Positions 32,293 to 40,404 of a stretch of 64,000 bases of DNA are shown piece after piece. Origin of the DNA: Catenuloplanes atrovinosus (lineage in GTDB: Bacteria > Actinomycetota > Actinomycetes > Mycobacteriales > Micromonosporaceae); contig NZ_JAVDYB010000001.1 of the NCBI RefSeq assembly GCF_031458235.1, positions 3,183,001-3,247,000 on the forward strand. Direction: 5' to 3'. Position numbers and translations under genes: made by a program. Under the pieces are notes generated by a model. That model was not told where the DNA came from and did not search any database. It saw only the letters and a program-made list of their open reading frames with translations. The stretch's first letter is position 1, and each line of letters opens with the position of its first letter.

Positions 32293-32679
32293 GTGGACGC
32301 GACGCTCGGGGCACTCGCGGATCCGGTGCGCCGCCGGATTCTGGAGCTGCTGCGCGAGCGTCCGCTGTCCGCGGGCGAGATAGCGGACCGGTTTCCGATC
32401 AGCCGGCCCGCGATCAGCCGTCACCTGCGCGTGCTGCGCGAGAGCGGCCTGGTCGCCGACAGCGTGTCCGGACGCCGGCGGGTCTACTCGCTGGACGTGT
32501 CATCCCTGGCCGCGCCGATCGACTGGCTCACCCGGCTGGCCGCGCCGCCCGCGCGTCCGGCCGGCTTCGACCCGTCGGCCGCGCTGGACGCGCTGGAGAC
32601 CGAGGTCTACCGGGCCCGCCGGGAGCGGCGCCGCACCGTTGCGACGGATTCGACCATTCCGACCGAGGAGAGCGCATGA
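32293..32679 (+). CDS. ArsR-family winged-helix regulator
   Basis: 128 residues from GTG 32293. It has a compact winged HTH: LADPVRRRILELLRERPLSAGEIADRF, then SRPAISRHLRVLRESGLV with the RRRVYSL wing. No metal-binding Cys (ELCVCDL type) is present, so it is one of the non-metal ArsR proteins usually found before SRPBCC genes. The stop overlaps the next start (ATGA). A perfect palindrome sits at its start and probably mediates autorepression. Ligand unknown. Confidence 0.9.
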   Translation: MDATLGALADPVRRRILELLRERPLSAGEIADRFPISRPAISRHLRVLRESGLVADSVSGRRRVYSLDVSSLAAPIDWLTRLAAPPARPAGFDPSAALDALETEVYRARRERRRTVATDSTIPTEESA

Positions 32680-33170
32680 CGAATCCACCCTCCGGCCGCC
32701 TGTCCGCCACGCCGGACGGCACCGACCTGATCCTCACCCGCACGTTCCGCGCGCCCGTCGAGGACGTGTGGGCCAGCATCACCGAGCCGGAGCGCACCGC
32801 CCGCTGGTACGGCACGTGGACCGGCGAGGCGGCTCCCGGAGCCACGATCAAGGTCCAGCTGGGGTACGAGCAGGGCGCCCCCTGGACCGACATGCGCATC
32901 GAGGCGTGCGAGCCGTACCGCCGGCTGGGCCTGTCCGCCGTCGACGAGCACGGCTCCTGGCACCTGGAGCTGTTCCTGTCCACCCGCGACGACGGCGTCA
33001 CCGAGCTGCGCTTCGTGCACCACCTGCCGTCGCCCGACGGCGTCGGCGAGATGGGCCCCGGCTGGGAGTACTACCTGGACATGCTGGCCGCGTCCCGCAG
33101 CGGCGACCCGCTGCCGGCCTTCGACGACTACTACCCGTCGATGAAGCCGTACTACGAGGCGCTGCGGTGA
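32676..33170 (+). CDS. SRPBCC/AHSA1-like protein
   Basis: 164 residues. LILTRTFRAPVEDVWASITEPERTARWYG is the diagnostic AHSA1 (activator of Hsp90 ATPase homologue 1-like) N terminus. A helix-grip fold continues with WHLELFLSTRDDGVTELRF and ends in a long helix with the terminal YYPSMKPYYEALR. It is translationally coupled to the ArsR gene. Such START-like proteins bind hydrophobic ligands; the ligand may signal to the repressor (inference). Confidence 0.9.
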   Translation: MTNPPSGRLSATPDGTDLILTRTFRAPVEDVWASITEPERTARWYGTWTGEAAPGATIKVQLGYEQGAPWTDMRIEACEPYRRLGLSAVDEHGSWHLELFLSTRDDGVTELRFVHHLPSPDGVGEMGPGWEYYLDMLAASRSGDPLPAFDDYYPSMKPYYEALR

Positions 33171-33245
33171 CCGGCTACGCCGCCGCGGGCGGCCACGACG
33201 GCCCGCGGCGGGTCGTGGGACGGTCTCCAGCGCTGACCGCCGGCC

Positions 33246-34175
33246 TCACGTCCGATTCCAGACCAGCGTCCGGCAGGCCAGCCGTACCGCGCTGCCCGTG
33301 GTGGGCACCGCGGTGAGCCCGCGGTTGAGTTCCTCGTCGCCGCGGGCCCGCAGGTCGTCCGCGAAGACCCGGTCGATGCGGTACAGGCAGCCCGTGTAGG
33401 TGTAGCTCTGTTCCTGCCCGGCCTCGCTGCCCAGGTGCACCCGGCCGGACCACGACCCGCCGCTCACGATCCCGGTGGACCCGGCGTAGAACAGCCCGTC
33501 CGGCGCCTGGACGAACAACCGCAACTGCTCGCCGTCCGCGAGCGTGCCGGGAAACGCGCCGAAGAGATCCATCAGGTCGTCGGACGTCTCACAGGACGAC
33601 GGCCGGCAGTTCATCGTGGTGACCGCCCTCGGCGAGGCCGACGGCGGTGGCGGTGGTGGCGGCGCCGGCGTGGGACCCGGCCCGGCGGTCGTCGCGTCCG
33701 GCGCGGCGATGCCCGGTGCGCCGCTGTCCACCTGCTGCGGCGGGCTGGACGCCGCGGCGGCGGAGGTCGGTCCGGCACTCGGGACCGGCGGCGCCGACGG
33801 TGTCGCACCGGCCGGGGTGGTGGCCGCGGCCTCGGTGGTCCCGACCGAGGCGGGCACGCCCAGCCGGTCGAGCACGCCGACGCCGGCGAGGACGCCGCTG
33901 ACGCCCACCGCGATCGTGGTGATCACGACCCGCGCCGTGGACGCGCGATAGTCGGTGTGCCCGGGATCGAACAGCGCGATCACGCCGAGCACCACGATCA
34001 CCAGGTTGATGACCAGGAAGGCGTTGCTCGCGGTGAGCGTCGCGACCTGGGCCACACCCGCGACGAGTCCGAGCAGTTGCGGGAGCGCGGTCGTGCCCGA
34101 GGCGGTGGCGACCACGGCCGCGATCGCGGACGGTGCGCGCCTCGCCGGCTTCGGCTCCGGTTGGTTGTTCGTCAC
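33246..34175 (-). CDS. Membrane protein with Pro-rich linker and secreted C-terminal domain
   Basis: 309 residues from GTG 34175, with GAGAGG 7 nt upstream. A cytosolic PKPARRAPSA leader precedes a helix cluster (about 20-100) with FLVINLVIVVLGVIALF and VVITTIAVGVSGVLAGVGVL. An Ala/Pro/Ser/Thr linker (about 110-175, with PPPPPPP) follows. The C-terminal domain (about 180-309) has CRPSSCETSDDLMDLFGAF, LRLFVQAPDGLFYAG and CLYRIDRVF, with Cys that may be paired. The family is unrecognised. It is convergent with the SRPBCC gene and divergent from the LLM gene. Confidence 0.65.
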   Translation of the reverse strand: MTNNQPEPKPARRAPSAIAAVVATASGTTALPQLLGLVAGVAQVATLTASNAFLVINLVIVVLGVIALFDPGHTDYRASTARVVITTIAVGVSGVLAGVGVLDRLGVPASVGTTEAAATTPAGATPSAPPVPSAGPTSAAAASSPPQQVDSGAPGIAAPDATTAGPGPTPAPPPPPPPSASPRAVTTMNCRPSSCETSDDLMDLFGAFPGTLADGEQLRLFVQAPDGLFYAGSTGIVSGGSWSGRVHLGSEAGQEQSYTYTGCLYRIDRVFADDLRARGDEELNRGLTAVPTTGSAVRLACRTLVWNRT

Positions 34176-34268
34176 TGTCACACCTCTCGTGGCGACGCTG
34201 TCACGGAGGGATACGTGGTGACCGGCCGTGACGGACGAAGATCGATGCGCTGGTTCTACGATCCGCGG

Positions 34269-35018
34269 ATGAGATTCAGTGTCACGCTCGGGGCGGTCGG
34301 CGAGCGGACGCCGGGTGTGCTGGGGCGGCTGGCCGCGCTGGCCGAGGAGTCCGGGTGGGACGCGGTGTTCCTGGAGGACTATCTGGACTATCAGGGCACC
34401 GGCGCGCCGACCTGGGACGCGTGGGTGTGCCTGTCCGCGATCGCGTGCGCGACGAGCCGGATCGTGCTCGGCCCGACCGTGACGCCGGTGCCACGGCGGC
34501 GGCCGTGGGAGCTGGCCGCGCAGGCCGCGGCGGTCGACCAGCTGTCCGGCGGGCGGCTGGTGCTCGGCGCCGGCGCGGGCGACCGGGCCGACCCCGCGCT
34601 CGCGCTGCTCGCCGCCGGCGGCACCGGGCTGGACGCGGGGCTGGAGGCGCTGGACCGGCTGTGGGCCGGCGACGAGGTGGACGGGCTGCGGCTGCCGGGC
34701 CGGCCGGTGCGGCGGCCACGCGTGCCCGTGTGGATCGGTGGTGATCTTCGGCGGCCGGCCGTGCGGCGGCGGCTGACCCGGTGGGACGGCGCCTGCGTCC
34801 ACCGGGAGCGTCCGCTGGACCCGGACGACGTGCACGACATTCTGGCGCTGGTGACGGCCGCGCGGGGCGACGCGCGTGGCTTCGACGTCAAGGTGAGCGG
34901 CAATCCGCACCTGATCGCCGAGTTCGCCGCGGCCGGTGCCACCTGGTGGGGGCGCTGGATCCCGCCGGGCGACGTGGCCGAGGCGGAGGCGGTGATCGCG
35001 GCCGGGCCGCCGCGGTGA
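34269..35018 (+). CDS. LLM-class F420/FMN-dependent oxidoreductase
   Basis: 249 residues from ATG 34269; ATG 34245 in frame is the alternative. It is a luciferase-like TIM barrel: FSVTLGAVGERTPGVLGRLAALAEESGWDAVF, LGPTVTPVPRRRPWELAAQAAAVDQLSGGRLVLG and VPVWIGGD are characteristic. Size is short for the family (usually 280-350), with a compact C terminus. The cofactor (F420 or FMN) and substrate are not determined. In actinobacteria many such proteins use F420. Confidence 0.85.
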   Translation: MRFSVTLGAVGERTPGVLGRLAALAEESGWDAVFLEDYLDYQGTGAPTWDAWVCLSAIACATSRIVLGPTVTPVPRRRPWELAAQAAAVDQLSGGRLVLGAGAGDRADPALALLAAGGTGLDAGLEALDRLWAGDEVDGLRLPGRPVRRPRVPVWIGGDLRRPAVRRRLTRWDGACVHRERPLDPDDVHDILALVTAARGDARGFDVKVSGNPHLIAEFAAAGATWWGRWIPPGDVAEAEAVIAAGPPR

Positions 35019-35078
35019 CTGTCGGGCAGCCGACACAGCGCCGTGCAACCCGCGCCGGCATGGTTCCGTCAGGGGATC

Positions 35079-35603
35079 ATGAACGTCGGCAGGGGCAGCG
35101 CGCGGGACCGGGAGTTCCATGAGTTCGTGTCCGCGCGGCGGGCCGGGCTGGTGCGGACCGCCACGCTGCTCACCGGCGGGGACGCGCACACCGCCGAGGA
35201 CCTGGTGCAGACCACGCTGACCCGGCTGTACGTGGCGTGGCCGTCGTTCCGCGCGGCGTACAACCCGGACGGATACCTGCGGCGCGCGCTGGTCAACAGC
35301 CTGGTCGACGAGCACCGGCGGCCGTGGCGGCGGGCGGAGCGGAGCACGGCCGCGCCGCCGGAGCTGGAGGCGCCGGTCCGGGACGACGAGCCGGAGGCCG
35401 CGGCCGCGGTCCGGCGGGCGCTGCGCGCGCTGCCGCCCCGGATGCGGGCCGCCGTCGTCTTCCGGTACTTCTACGAGCTGGACATCGCGGAGACCGCGGA
35501 CGCGCTCGGCTGCAGCACGGGCACGGTGAAGAGTCAGACGGCGCGCGGGCTGGAGCGGCTGCGCGCGGCGCTCGACCGGTCGGTGACCGGTGTCGTCATC
35601 TGA
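35079..35603 (+). CDS. SigE-family ECF RNA polymerase sigma factor
   Basis: 174 residues. Region 2 (about 8-75) has REFHEFVSARRAGLVRTATLLTGG and AEDLVQTTLTRLYVAWP. Region 4 (about 110-165) has LPPRMRAAVVFRYFYELDIAETADALGCSTGTVKSQTARGL split across its HTH. This is the actinobacterial SigE-family signature. AGGGGA is only about 2 nt from ATG 35079, so the start is slightly uncertain. The following gene begins 31 bp after its stop and encodes a likely membrane partner. Confidence 0.9.
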   Translation: MNVGRGSARDREFHEFVSARRAGLVRTATLLTGGDAHTAEDLVQTTLTRLYVAWPSFRAAYNPDGYLRRALVNSLVDEHRRPWRRAERSTAAPPELEAPVRDDEPEAAAAVRRALRALPPRMRAAVVFRYFYELDIAETADALGCSTGTVKSQTARGLERLRAALDRSVTGVVI

Positions 35604-35634
35604 AGAGACAACGCGGAGCCTGGGGACGAGGGCC

Positions 35635-36300
35635 ATGAGTGACCTGCGGCAGTACCTGGACCGGATCGCCGGGCCGGAGCGCGACCCGTCGCCGGGCGCG
35701 GTGGACGCGGACGTGGCCCGCGGCCGGACCGCGCTGCGCCGCAGGCGGCGGCTGCACGGGCTGGCGGGCGGTGCGCTCGCGCTGGCCGTGGCCGCGGCCC
35801 TCGGCGCCGGCGCGCTCGGCGCGAACACCGGCACCGGGGTGCGTTCGGGCCCGGTGGTGCCGCACGCCGGCGCCGCGGAGTCGCCCGCGGGCACGGACCC
35901 GGTCCGCCTGGTCGCGTTCACCGGGGATCAGCCCGAGGGGTTCCGGATCGACGTCGTGCCGGAGGGCTGGGAGATCCAGAGTTCGACCGGCACCACGCTG
36001 CTCATCGCGCCGATCGGCCTGGCCAACCGCGACCCGAATGTGTTCGTCGACAAGATCACGATCTCGTTCCAGTACGACGCGCCGGCCCCGGACGTACCCG
36101 GGGAGATCGTCAGCGTGGGCGGCGCGCCCGGCGTGCTGCGGACCGGCGACAGCGGCGTCCGCACGCTCTACGCCGCGCAGCGCGACGGCGCCTGGCTGGT
36201 GATCCAGCTGTGGAACAACCTGCGCTGGGACACCGGCACGATCGTCGCGTTCGCGGCCGGGATCACGGTCACCGACGAGGTCACCGCCTCCCAGGGCTGA
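35635..36300 (+). CDS. Single-pass membrane protein downstream of SigE-type sigma factor
   Basis: 221 residues from ATG 35635, with GAGG 5-6 nt upstream. The cytosolic N terminus (MSDLRQYLDRIAGPE, then ARGRTALRRRRR) leads to one membrane helix (about 42-62, LAGGALALAVAAALGAGALG) and an extracytoplasmic domain (about 75-221) with GDQPEGFRIDVVPEGWEIQ. The layout is typical of genes co-transcribed with SigE-family sigma factors and may act as an anti-sigma factor, though no zinc motif is present. Its 3' end overlaps the convergent sigma-integrase gene by 20 bases. Confidence 0.75.
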   Translation: MSDLRQYLDRIAGPERDPSPGAVDADVARGRTALRRRRRLHGLAGGALALAVAAALGAGALGANTGTGVRSGPVVPHAGAAESPAGTDPVRLVAFTGDQPEGFRIDVVPEGWEIQSSTGTTLLIAPIGLANRDPNVFVDKITISFQYDAPAPDVPGEIVSVGGAPGVLRTGDSGVRTLYAAQRDGAWLVIQLWNNLRWDTGTIVAFAAGITVTDEVTASQG

Positions 36301-38281
36301 ACCGCCGCAGCGTCGCGCCGGTCGCCCGCTTGCACAGGTACTCGGCGCGCTCGTAGGACAGCCGCCGCCGCCCGGTCCGCGGGCACACGTCGGCCGGGTC
36401 CGCGGGCGTGCGCGCCGGTCCGGGCCGCCGGTCGGACAGGAACAGCGGCCCGCGCGCCCGCCCGCCGATCAGCTCCGGCAGCAGCCGCGCGGTCCCGGAC
36501 CGCCAGGTCACGCCCTTCCCGGGCGCGCGGCGGTCGTCCAGGTCCAGGTCCTGCACGTCGAGTCCGAGCGCGGCGGCGACGGTCGCGCCGGACTCGTGCA
36601 GCAACAGCCAGAGCACGCGTTCGCGCAGCGGGTGCCGTTGATCCGCGCACAGCGTGGCCACCGCCTCGGGTGGCAGGGACTCCGCCACGGTACGGGTGGA
36701 GGCGCGCCGCTCCAGCCCGGCCGCGAGCGCGGGCACGCCCGCCCAGGCCGCGAACGAGCGGACGGTGGCCCGATGCCGGTTCCAGGTGGCGGGCGCGGTG
36801 TCGCCCCAGGCGGTGGCGCAGGCGCGGGTCACCGCGTCCGGGGTCAGCGCGGTCAGCGGCGTGTCGTCGCCGAGCGCGCGGCGGAGCCGGTCGAGCGTCT
36901 GCGCGTACGACCGGCGGGTGCCGGCGTCGTGTCGCGCCAGAAAGTCGCGGGCGTGCTCGCGGAGCGTACCCTCGGCCGGGTTGTGATCGTCGGCCGGCAG
37001 GCCGTCCGCGCGCCGCCTCAGGTAGGCGCGCTCCGCCCGGTTGCGGGTCAGCGACGCGGCCCGGTGCAGCTCGGTGCGCGCCTCCGCGTGCCGGCCCAGT
37101 GTGATCAGCAGGTCCGCGCGCACGGCCGGCAGCAGGTGGTAGTCGCGCAGCCGCGGCTCGTCCAGCAGCGCGTCCGCGAGCGCCAGCCCTTCCGCCGCAC
37201 CGCGCGCCGCACCGACCGCGACCGCCCGGTTGAGCCGCACCACCGGCGTGGGCCGGAGGGTCTCCAGCGCGTCGTAGAGCGAGGCGATCCGGGCCCAGTC
37301 GGTGTCCGCGGCGGTGCGGGCCCGCGCGTGGCAGACCGCGATCGCGGCCTGGAGCACGTACGGCCCGGGCCGGCCGCCGGCCTCGCGGGCCCGCAGCATG
37401 GCGGCGAAGCCACGCTGGATGAGCAGCCGGTCCCAGCGCCCGCGGTTCTGCTCGTGCAGCGGGACGGGGGCGCCGTCCGGGGCGGTGCGCGCCTTCTCGC
37501 GCGAGGCCTGGATCTCCATCAGCGCGACCAGCCCGTGCACCTCGGCCTCCGCGGGCGCGAGCACGGCGAGCAGCCGGCCCAGCCGCAGGGCCTCGTGGCA
37601 GAGCGTGGGCCGGAGCAGGTCGTCGCCGGCGGTGGCGGTGTAGCCCTCGTTGAAGATCAGGTAAATGGCCTCCAGCACGGTGGCCAGGCGCTCGGCCAGC
37701 TCCGGCCCGTCCGGCAGCGCGAACCCGACCCCGGCGGCCGCCAGCGTCCGCTTCGCGGAGGAGATCCGGCGCGCGATGGTCTGCTCGGTGACGAGATAGG
37801 CCCGCGCGATCTCCGCGGTGGTGAGGCCGCCGATGAGCTTGAGGGTGAGCGCGACGCGGGCGGCCGGGGGCAGCACGGGATGGCAGGTGACGAACATCAG
37901 CCGGAGGACGTCGTCCCGGTCGTCCTCCGGTGCCGCGGCCGGGACTCCCGCGATACCGCCGGCGTCTTCCGCCTCGCCCGGTTCTCCGGCCCGCTCGTGG
38001 CCTTCCGGGTGCGAGCCCCGCCCGTCGAGGAGGTGGCGGTCGGCGAGCGCGCGGCCCTCCGCCCGGGACCGGCGGACGTGGTCGATCGCCCGTCGTCGCG
38101 CGACGGTCATCAGCCACGCGCCCGGATTGTCCGGCACGCCGTCGACCGGCCACCGTTCCAGCGCCGTGACCAGCGCGTCCTGGGCCAGCTCCTCGGCCAG
38201 GCCCACATCGCGCACCACGCGGACGAGCGCGGCGACGATGCGGGCCGACTCCAGTCGCCAGACCGCCTCGACGGTCTCCAC
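36281..38281 (-). CDS. ECF42-like sigma factor fused to a truncated tyrosine-recombinase-like domain
   Basis: 666 residues. Residues 1 to about 432 are a complete ECF42-like sigma factor: region 2 AEELAQDALVTALERWP, region 4 LTTAEIARAYLVTEQTIARRI, and the DUF6596 tail with YLIFNEGYTAT and LNRAVAVG. From about 433 to 666 it continues in frame into an integrase-like part. A core-binding helix set (TRRSYAQTLDRLRRALGD, ATWNRHRATVRSFAAWAG) is followed by a catalytic-like domain. That domain reads HESGATVAAALGLDVQDLDL, with no Arg where the first catalytic Arg is expected. It stops at YLCKRATGATLRRF, before the HxLR box and catalytic Tyr. Recombination activity is unlikely. Confidence 0.85.
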   Translation of the reverse strand: METVEAVWRLESARIVAALVRVVRDVGLAEELAQDALVTALERWPVDGVPDNPGAWLMTVARRRAIDHVRRSRAEGRALADRHLLDGRGSHPEGHERAGEPGEAEDAGGIAGVPAAAPEDDRDDVLRLMFVTCHPVLPPAARVALTLKLIGGLTTAEIARAYLVTEQTIARRISSAKRTLAAAGVGFALPDGPELAERLATVLEAIYLIFNEGYTATAGDDLLRPTLCHEALRLGRLLAVLAPAEAEVHGLVALMEIQASREKARTAPDGAPVPLHEQNRGRWDRLLIQRGFAAMLRAREAGGRPGPYVLQAAIAVCHARARTAADTDWARIASLYDALETLRPTPVVRLNRAVAVGAARGAAEGLALADALLDEPRLRDYHLLPAVRADLLITLGRHAEARTELHRAASLTRNRAERAYLRRRADGLPADDHNPAEGTLREHARDFLARHDAGTRRSYAQTLDRLRRALGDDTPLTALTPDAVTRACATAWGDTAPATWNRHRATVRSFAAWAGVPALAAGLERRASTRTVAESLPPEAVATLCADQRHPLRERVLWLLLHESGATVAAALGLDVQDLDLDDRRAPGKGVTWRSGTARLLPELIGGRARGPLFLSDRRPGPARTPADPADVCPRTGRRRLSYERAEYLCKRATGATLRRFSPGRR

Positions 38282-38292
38282 TCAGTCCCCGC

Positions 38293-38619
38293 TCAGCCGA
38301 ACACCTGCTGGATCACGCTCACGCCGTCGCCGACGATGAGCCGGAACCGCCGCGCGAGCTCCAGCATCTCCTCCTTGGACGCGACCTCCACCAGCGCGAA
38401 CCCGCCGGCGACCTCCTTCGCCTCGGTGAACGGCCCGTCGACCACGGTGATCTCCCCGTCCCGCGACGCCATCCGCACCCCCGCCGGCGCCAGCCCGCCG
38501 GTGGCGAGCAGCTGCCCGGCCACGGTCAGCTCCTCCACGAACGCCGCCATGTCCGCGAACAGCTTCTCGTCCGGCGCCGGAGCGGTGGCGGCGGGGATCT
38601 GCGTCATCAGGTACCGCAT
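38293..38619 (-). CDS. YCII/DGPF-domain protein
   Basis: 108 residues from ATG 38619. It starts MRYLMTQIP and contains VVDGPFTEAKEVAGGFALVE (about 58-77), the DGPF signature, then an EMLELARRF helix. It lies 11 bp upstream of the sigma-integrase fusion gene on the same strand, the standard ECF42-DGPF arrangement, and is the second such module in this window (compare 6970-7377). Function is inferred only from context. Confidence 0.87.
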   Translation of the reverse strand: MRYLMTQIPAATAPAPDEKLFADMAAFVEELTVAGQLLATGGLAPAGVRMASRDGEITVVDGPFTEAKEVAGGFALVEVASKEEMLELARRFRLIVGDGVSVIQQVFG

Positions 38620-38724
38620 CGGATCGTTCCCTTCATGGGTGAACACCTTCGCCCTCACGACGCGGAGTCTATGTGACAGGAAATGCCCGCGTTCCCTGTC
38701 ACATCTCATGATCGCCGTGGCCGA

Positions 38725-39498
38725 TCAGCGCTCCGGCCTGCGCGCCACACCCACCACCAGCGGCATCCCGACCGGATCCGGCACGCCGGGATCGCCGTCC
38801 GGCCGCCAGTGCGTCACCCAGGTCAGACCCGGCTCCACCGGCACATAGTCACCGAACAGCGCCACCAGTTCGTCCCGCGTGCGCGCCGTGGCCGCCCGTG
38901 CGCCCGTCGCCCGGTACACCTCCCCCACCGCCGCGGTCGGGTCGTTCACCGGCGGCGCGACCGGATGCGAGAGCGCGATGAAGCTGCCGCCCGGAAAGGC
39001 CTCGCGGAGGGTACGCACGGAGGGCACCACCACCTCGTCCGGCAACCACTGGAGCAGGCACAGCATCAGCAGCGCCGTCGGCCGCGCCGGGTCGATGAGC
39101 CGCGCGCACTCCGGGTGCCCCAGGATCGCGGCCGGGTCGGCGAGGTCCGCCTCGATCGCCACCGCCCGGTCGTCGCCGCGCAGCAGCGAGGCACTGAGCG
39201 CGACCACCTCGGGATCGACGTCCACGTAGAGAACCCGGCTGTCGGGCGCCTCGGCCCGCGCCACCTCGTGCACGTTGCCGACGGTCGGGATGCCGGACCC
39301 GATGTCGACGAACTGCCGGATGCCGGCCGCCGTCAGATATCGAACCGCCCGCCGCAGAAAGGCGCGATTCGCCCGGGTCACCTCCCGCAGCGTCGGCATC
39401 GCCCGGAGCATGCGATCGCCGGCCTCCCGGTCGCCCGCGGTGTGATGGACGCCGCCCAGATAGTAGTCGTACATCCCCGCCACCGTCGGCTTCCCCAT
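38725..39498 (-). CDS. DUF574-type SAM-dependent methyltransferase
   Basis: 257 residues. MGKPTVAGMYDYYLGGVHH is the variant of the family hallmark 'P...R.YDYxLGGxxN'. AAGIRQFVDIGSGIPTVGNVHEV (about 57-79) is motif I, and VLYVDVDPEVVALS (about 88-101) is the acidic motif II. This PF04672 family is nearly confined to actinomycetes and greatly expanded there. The substrate is unknown. It supports the taxonomic placement. Confidence 0.92.
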   Translation of the reverse strand: MGKPTVAGMYDYYLGGVHHTAGDREAGDRMLRAMPTLREVTRANRAFLRRAVRYLTAAGIRQFVDIGSGIPTVGNVHEVARAEAPDSRVLYVDVDPEVVALSASLLRGDDRAVAIEADLADPAAILGHPECARLIDPARPTALLMLCLLQWLPDEVVVPSVRTLREAFPGGSFIALSHPVAPPVNDPTAAVGEVYRATGARAATARTRDELVALFGDYVPVEPGLTWVTHWRPDGDPGVPDPVGMPLVVGVARRPER

Positions 39499-39542
39499 CG
39501 ACGCACCCTACCCCCCCTCCCCCTCCCCCCACCCAACCCTCC

Positions 39543-39608
39543 GCGCCGATCTAGGGCGAACTCCCGCACTTCGATCTCCGATCACGCGAATCCGGCCTAG
39601 ATCGGCGC
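39543..39608. repeat. Family A palindromic intergenic repeat, copy 3
   Basis: The arms GCGCCGATCTAGG (39543-39555) and CCTAGATCGGCGC (39596-39608) are perfect. The inner part matches copies 1 and 2 (TTCGATCTCC, CACGCGAATCCGG). It lies between two reverse-strand genes. Confidence 0.9.
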
Positions 39609-39631
39609 AGGGTGGGGCGCCGGGCGCCCGG

Positions 39632-39660
39632 CGGGGGGCGGGGGCGGGGGGCGGGAGGGG
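39632..39660 (+). repeat. G-run tract downstream of family A copy 3
   Basis: Runs of five or six G separated by single C form a G-quadruplex-type sequence right up to the stop codon of the membrane-protein gene. A GGGT tract occupies the same place next to copy 2. Confidence 0.75.
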
Positions 39661-40044
39661 TCAGCCCGGGGTGACCAGGCCCTGGAGGCCGACTGCGATG
39701 GCGATGATGCCGAAGATGGCGAGGATCAGGCCGACGCCGGCGGCCGCGTCCGGGCGGCCGAGGGGACGGCGGCCGGTGAGCCGGTCCCAGAGCAGGAGGA
39801 CGCCCACGCAGATGCCGACGATCTCGAAGTGGAAGATCTGCGGGCCGCTGAAGAGGTGCACGATGAGGTAGAAACCGCCGGTGACCAGCGCGACGATGCC
39901 GACCACCCAGCCGAACGCGCCGAGGCGGTCGGCGAACCGGGCCAGGTCGTCACCGACGCGGGGCAGCCGGCGCAGCAGGGCTATGGCGAGCAGGAATCCG
40001 CCGAGGATGTTGGCGAGGTCCAGCAGGAGTGACAACAGGATCAT
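39661..40044 (-). CDS. Four-helix membrane protein
   Basis: 127 residues, mostly hydrophobic. Likely helices are ILLSLLLDLANILGGFLLAI, FGWVVGIVALVTGGFYLIVHL, FEIVGICVGVLLLW and VGLILAIFGIIAIAVGLQGL, joined by short charged loops such as RRLPRVGDDLARFADR. No named family is recognised. Another very small membrane protein is encoded next on the same strand (40155-40301), about 110 bp upstream. Confidence 0.7.
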   Translation of the reverse strand: MILLSLLLDLANILGGFLLAIALLRRLPRVGDDLARFADRLGAFGWVVGIVALVTGGFYLIVHLFSGPQIFHFEIVGICVGVLLLWDRLTGRRPLGRPDAAAGVGLILAIFGIIAIAVGLQGLVTPG

Positions 40045-40154
40045 GAGGAAGCCGTCCTCCGTACGGCCGACGACGTGGGTTGAGCGACGTCGATCGAGAG
40101 CCTAACGGTGGTCCGGCCGCTCCGCACTGGGAGCGATCCCAACGCTCCGGCGGA

Positions 40155-40301
40155 TCAGCCGCGCGAGACGAGGCGGTCGAGCATGCCGCCGGCGAAGAGC
40201 AGGGCGGGACAGATCCAGACGGCGACCGGCAGCGAGGTCATCAGGTCGATGAACCCGCCGGTCCACGACGAGATCGTGTCGACGATCACGGCGGGGTCCA
40301 T
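40155..40301 (-). CDS. 48-residue membrane peptide
   Basis: A short reading frame from ATG 40301, with GGAG 6 nt upstream. It encodes MDPAVIVDTISSWTGGF followed by one hydrophobic segment (SLPVAVWICPALLFAGGML) and a basic tail DRLVSRG. The longer reverse frame that contains it is a shadow of the P450 gene, but this part lies outside that gene and has its own start. A single-pass small membrane protein is plausible; function unknown. Confidence 0.5.
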   Translation of the reverse strand: MDPAVIVDTISSWTGGFIDLMTSLPVAVWICPALLFAGGMLDRLVSRG

Positions 40302-40404
40302 GGCGACTCCGAGGTATCCGAGGGGGTGGGCCCGCACCGATCGGTAAACCGGCCGCTCACCTGACGGAAACCGTGGCCTTGTGACGCTCTGACAGGATGC
40401 CCAC

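Noticed and set aside
35590-35634. Upstream start (ATG-like 35590) for the SigE-linked membrane protein
   Set aside because: It overlaps the sigma gene's 3' end, lacks a ribosome site and adds non-conserved-looking residues; ATG 35635 has GAGG correctly spaced.
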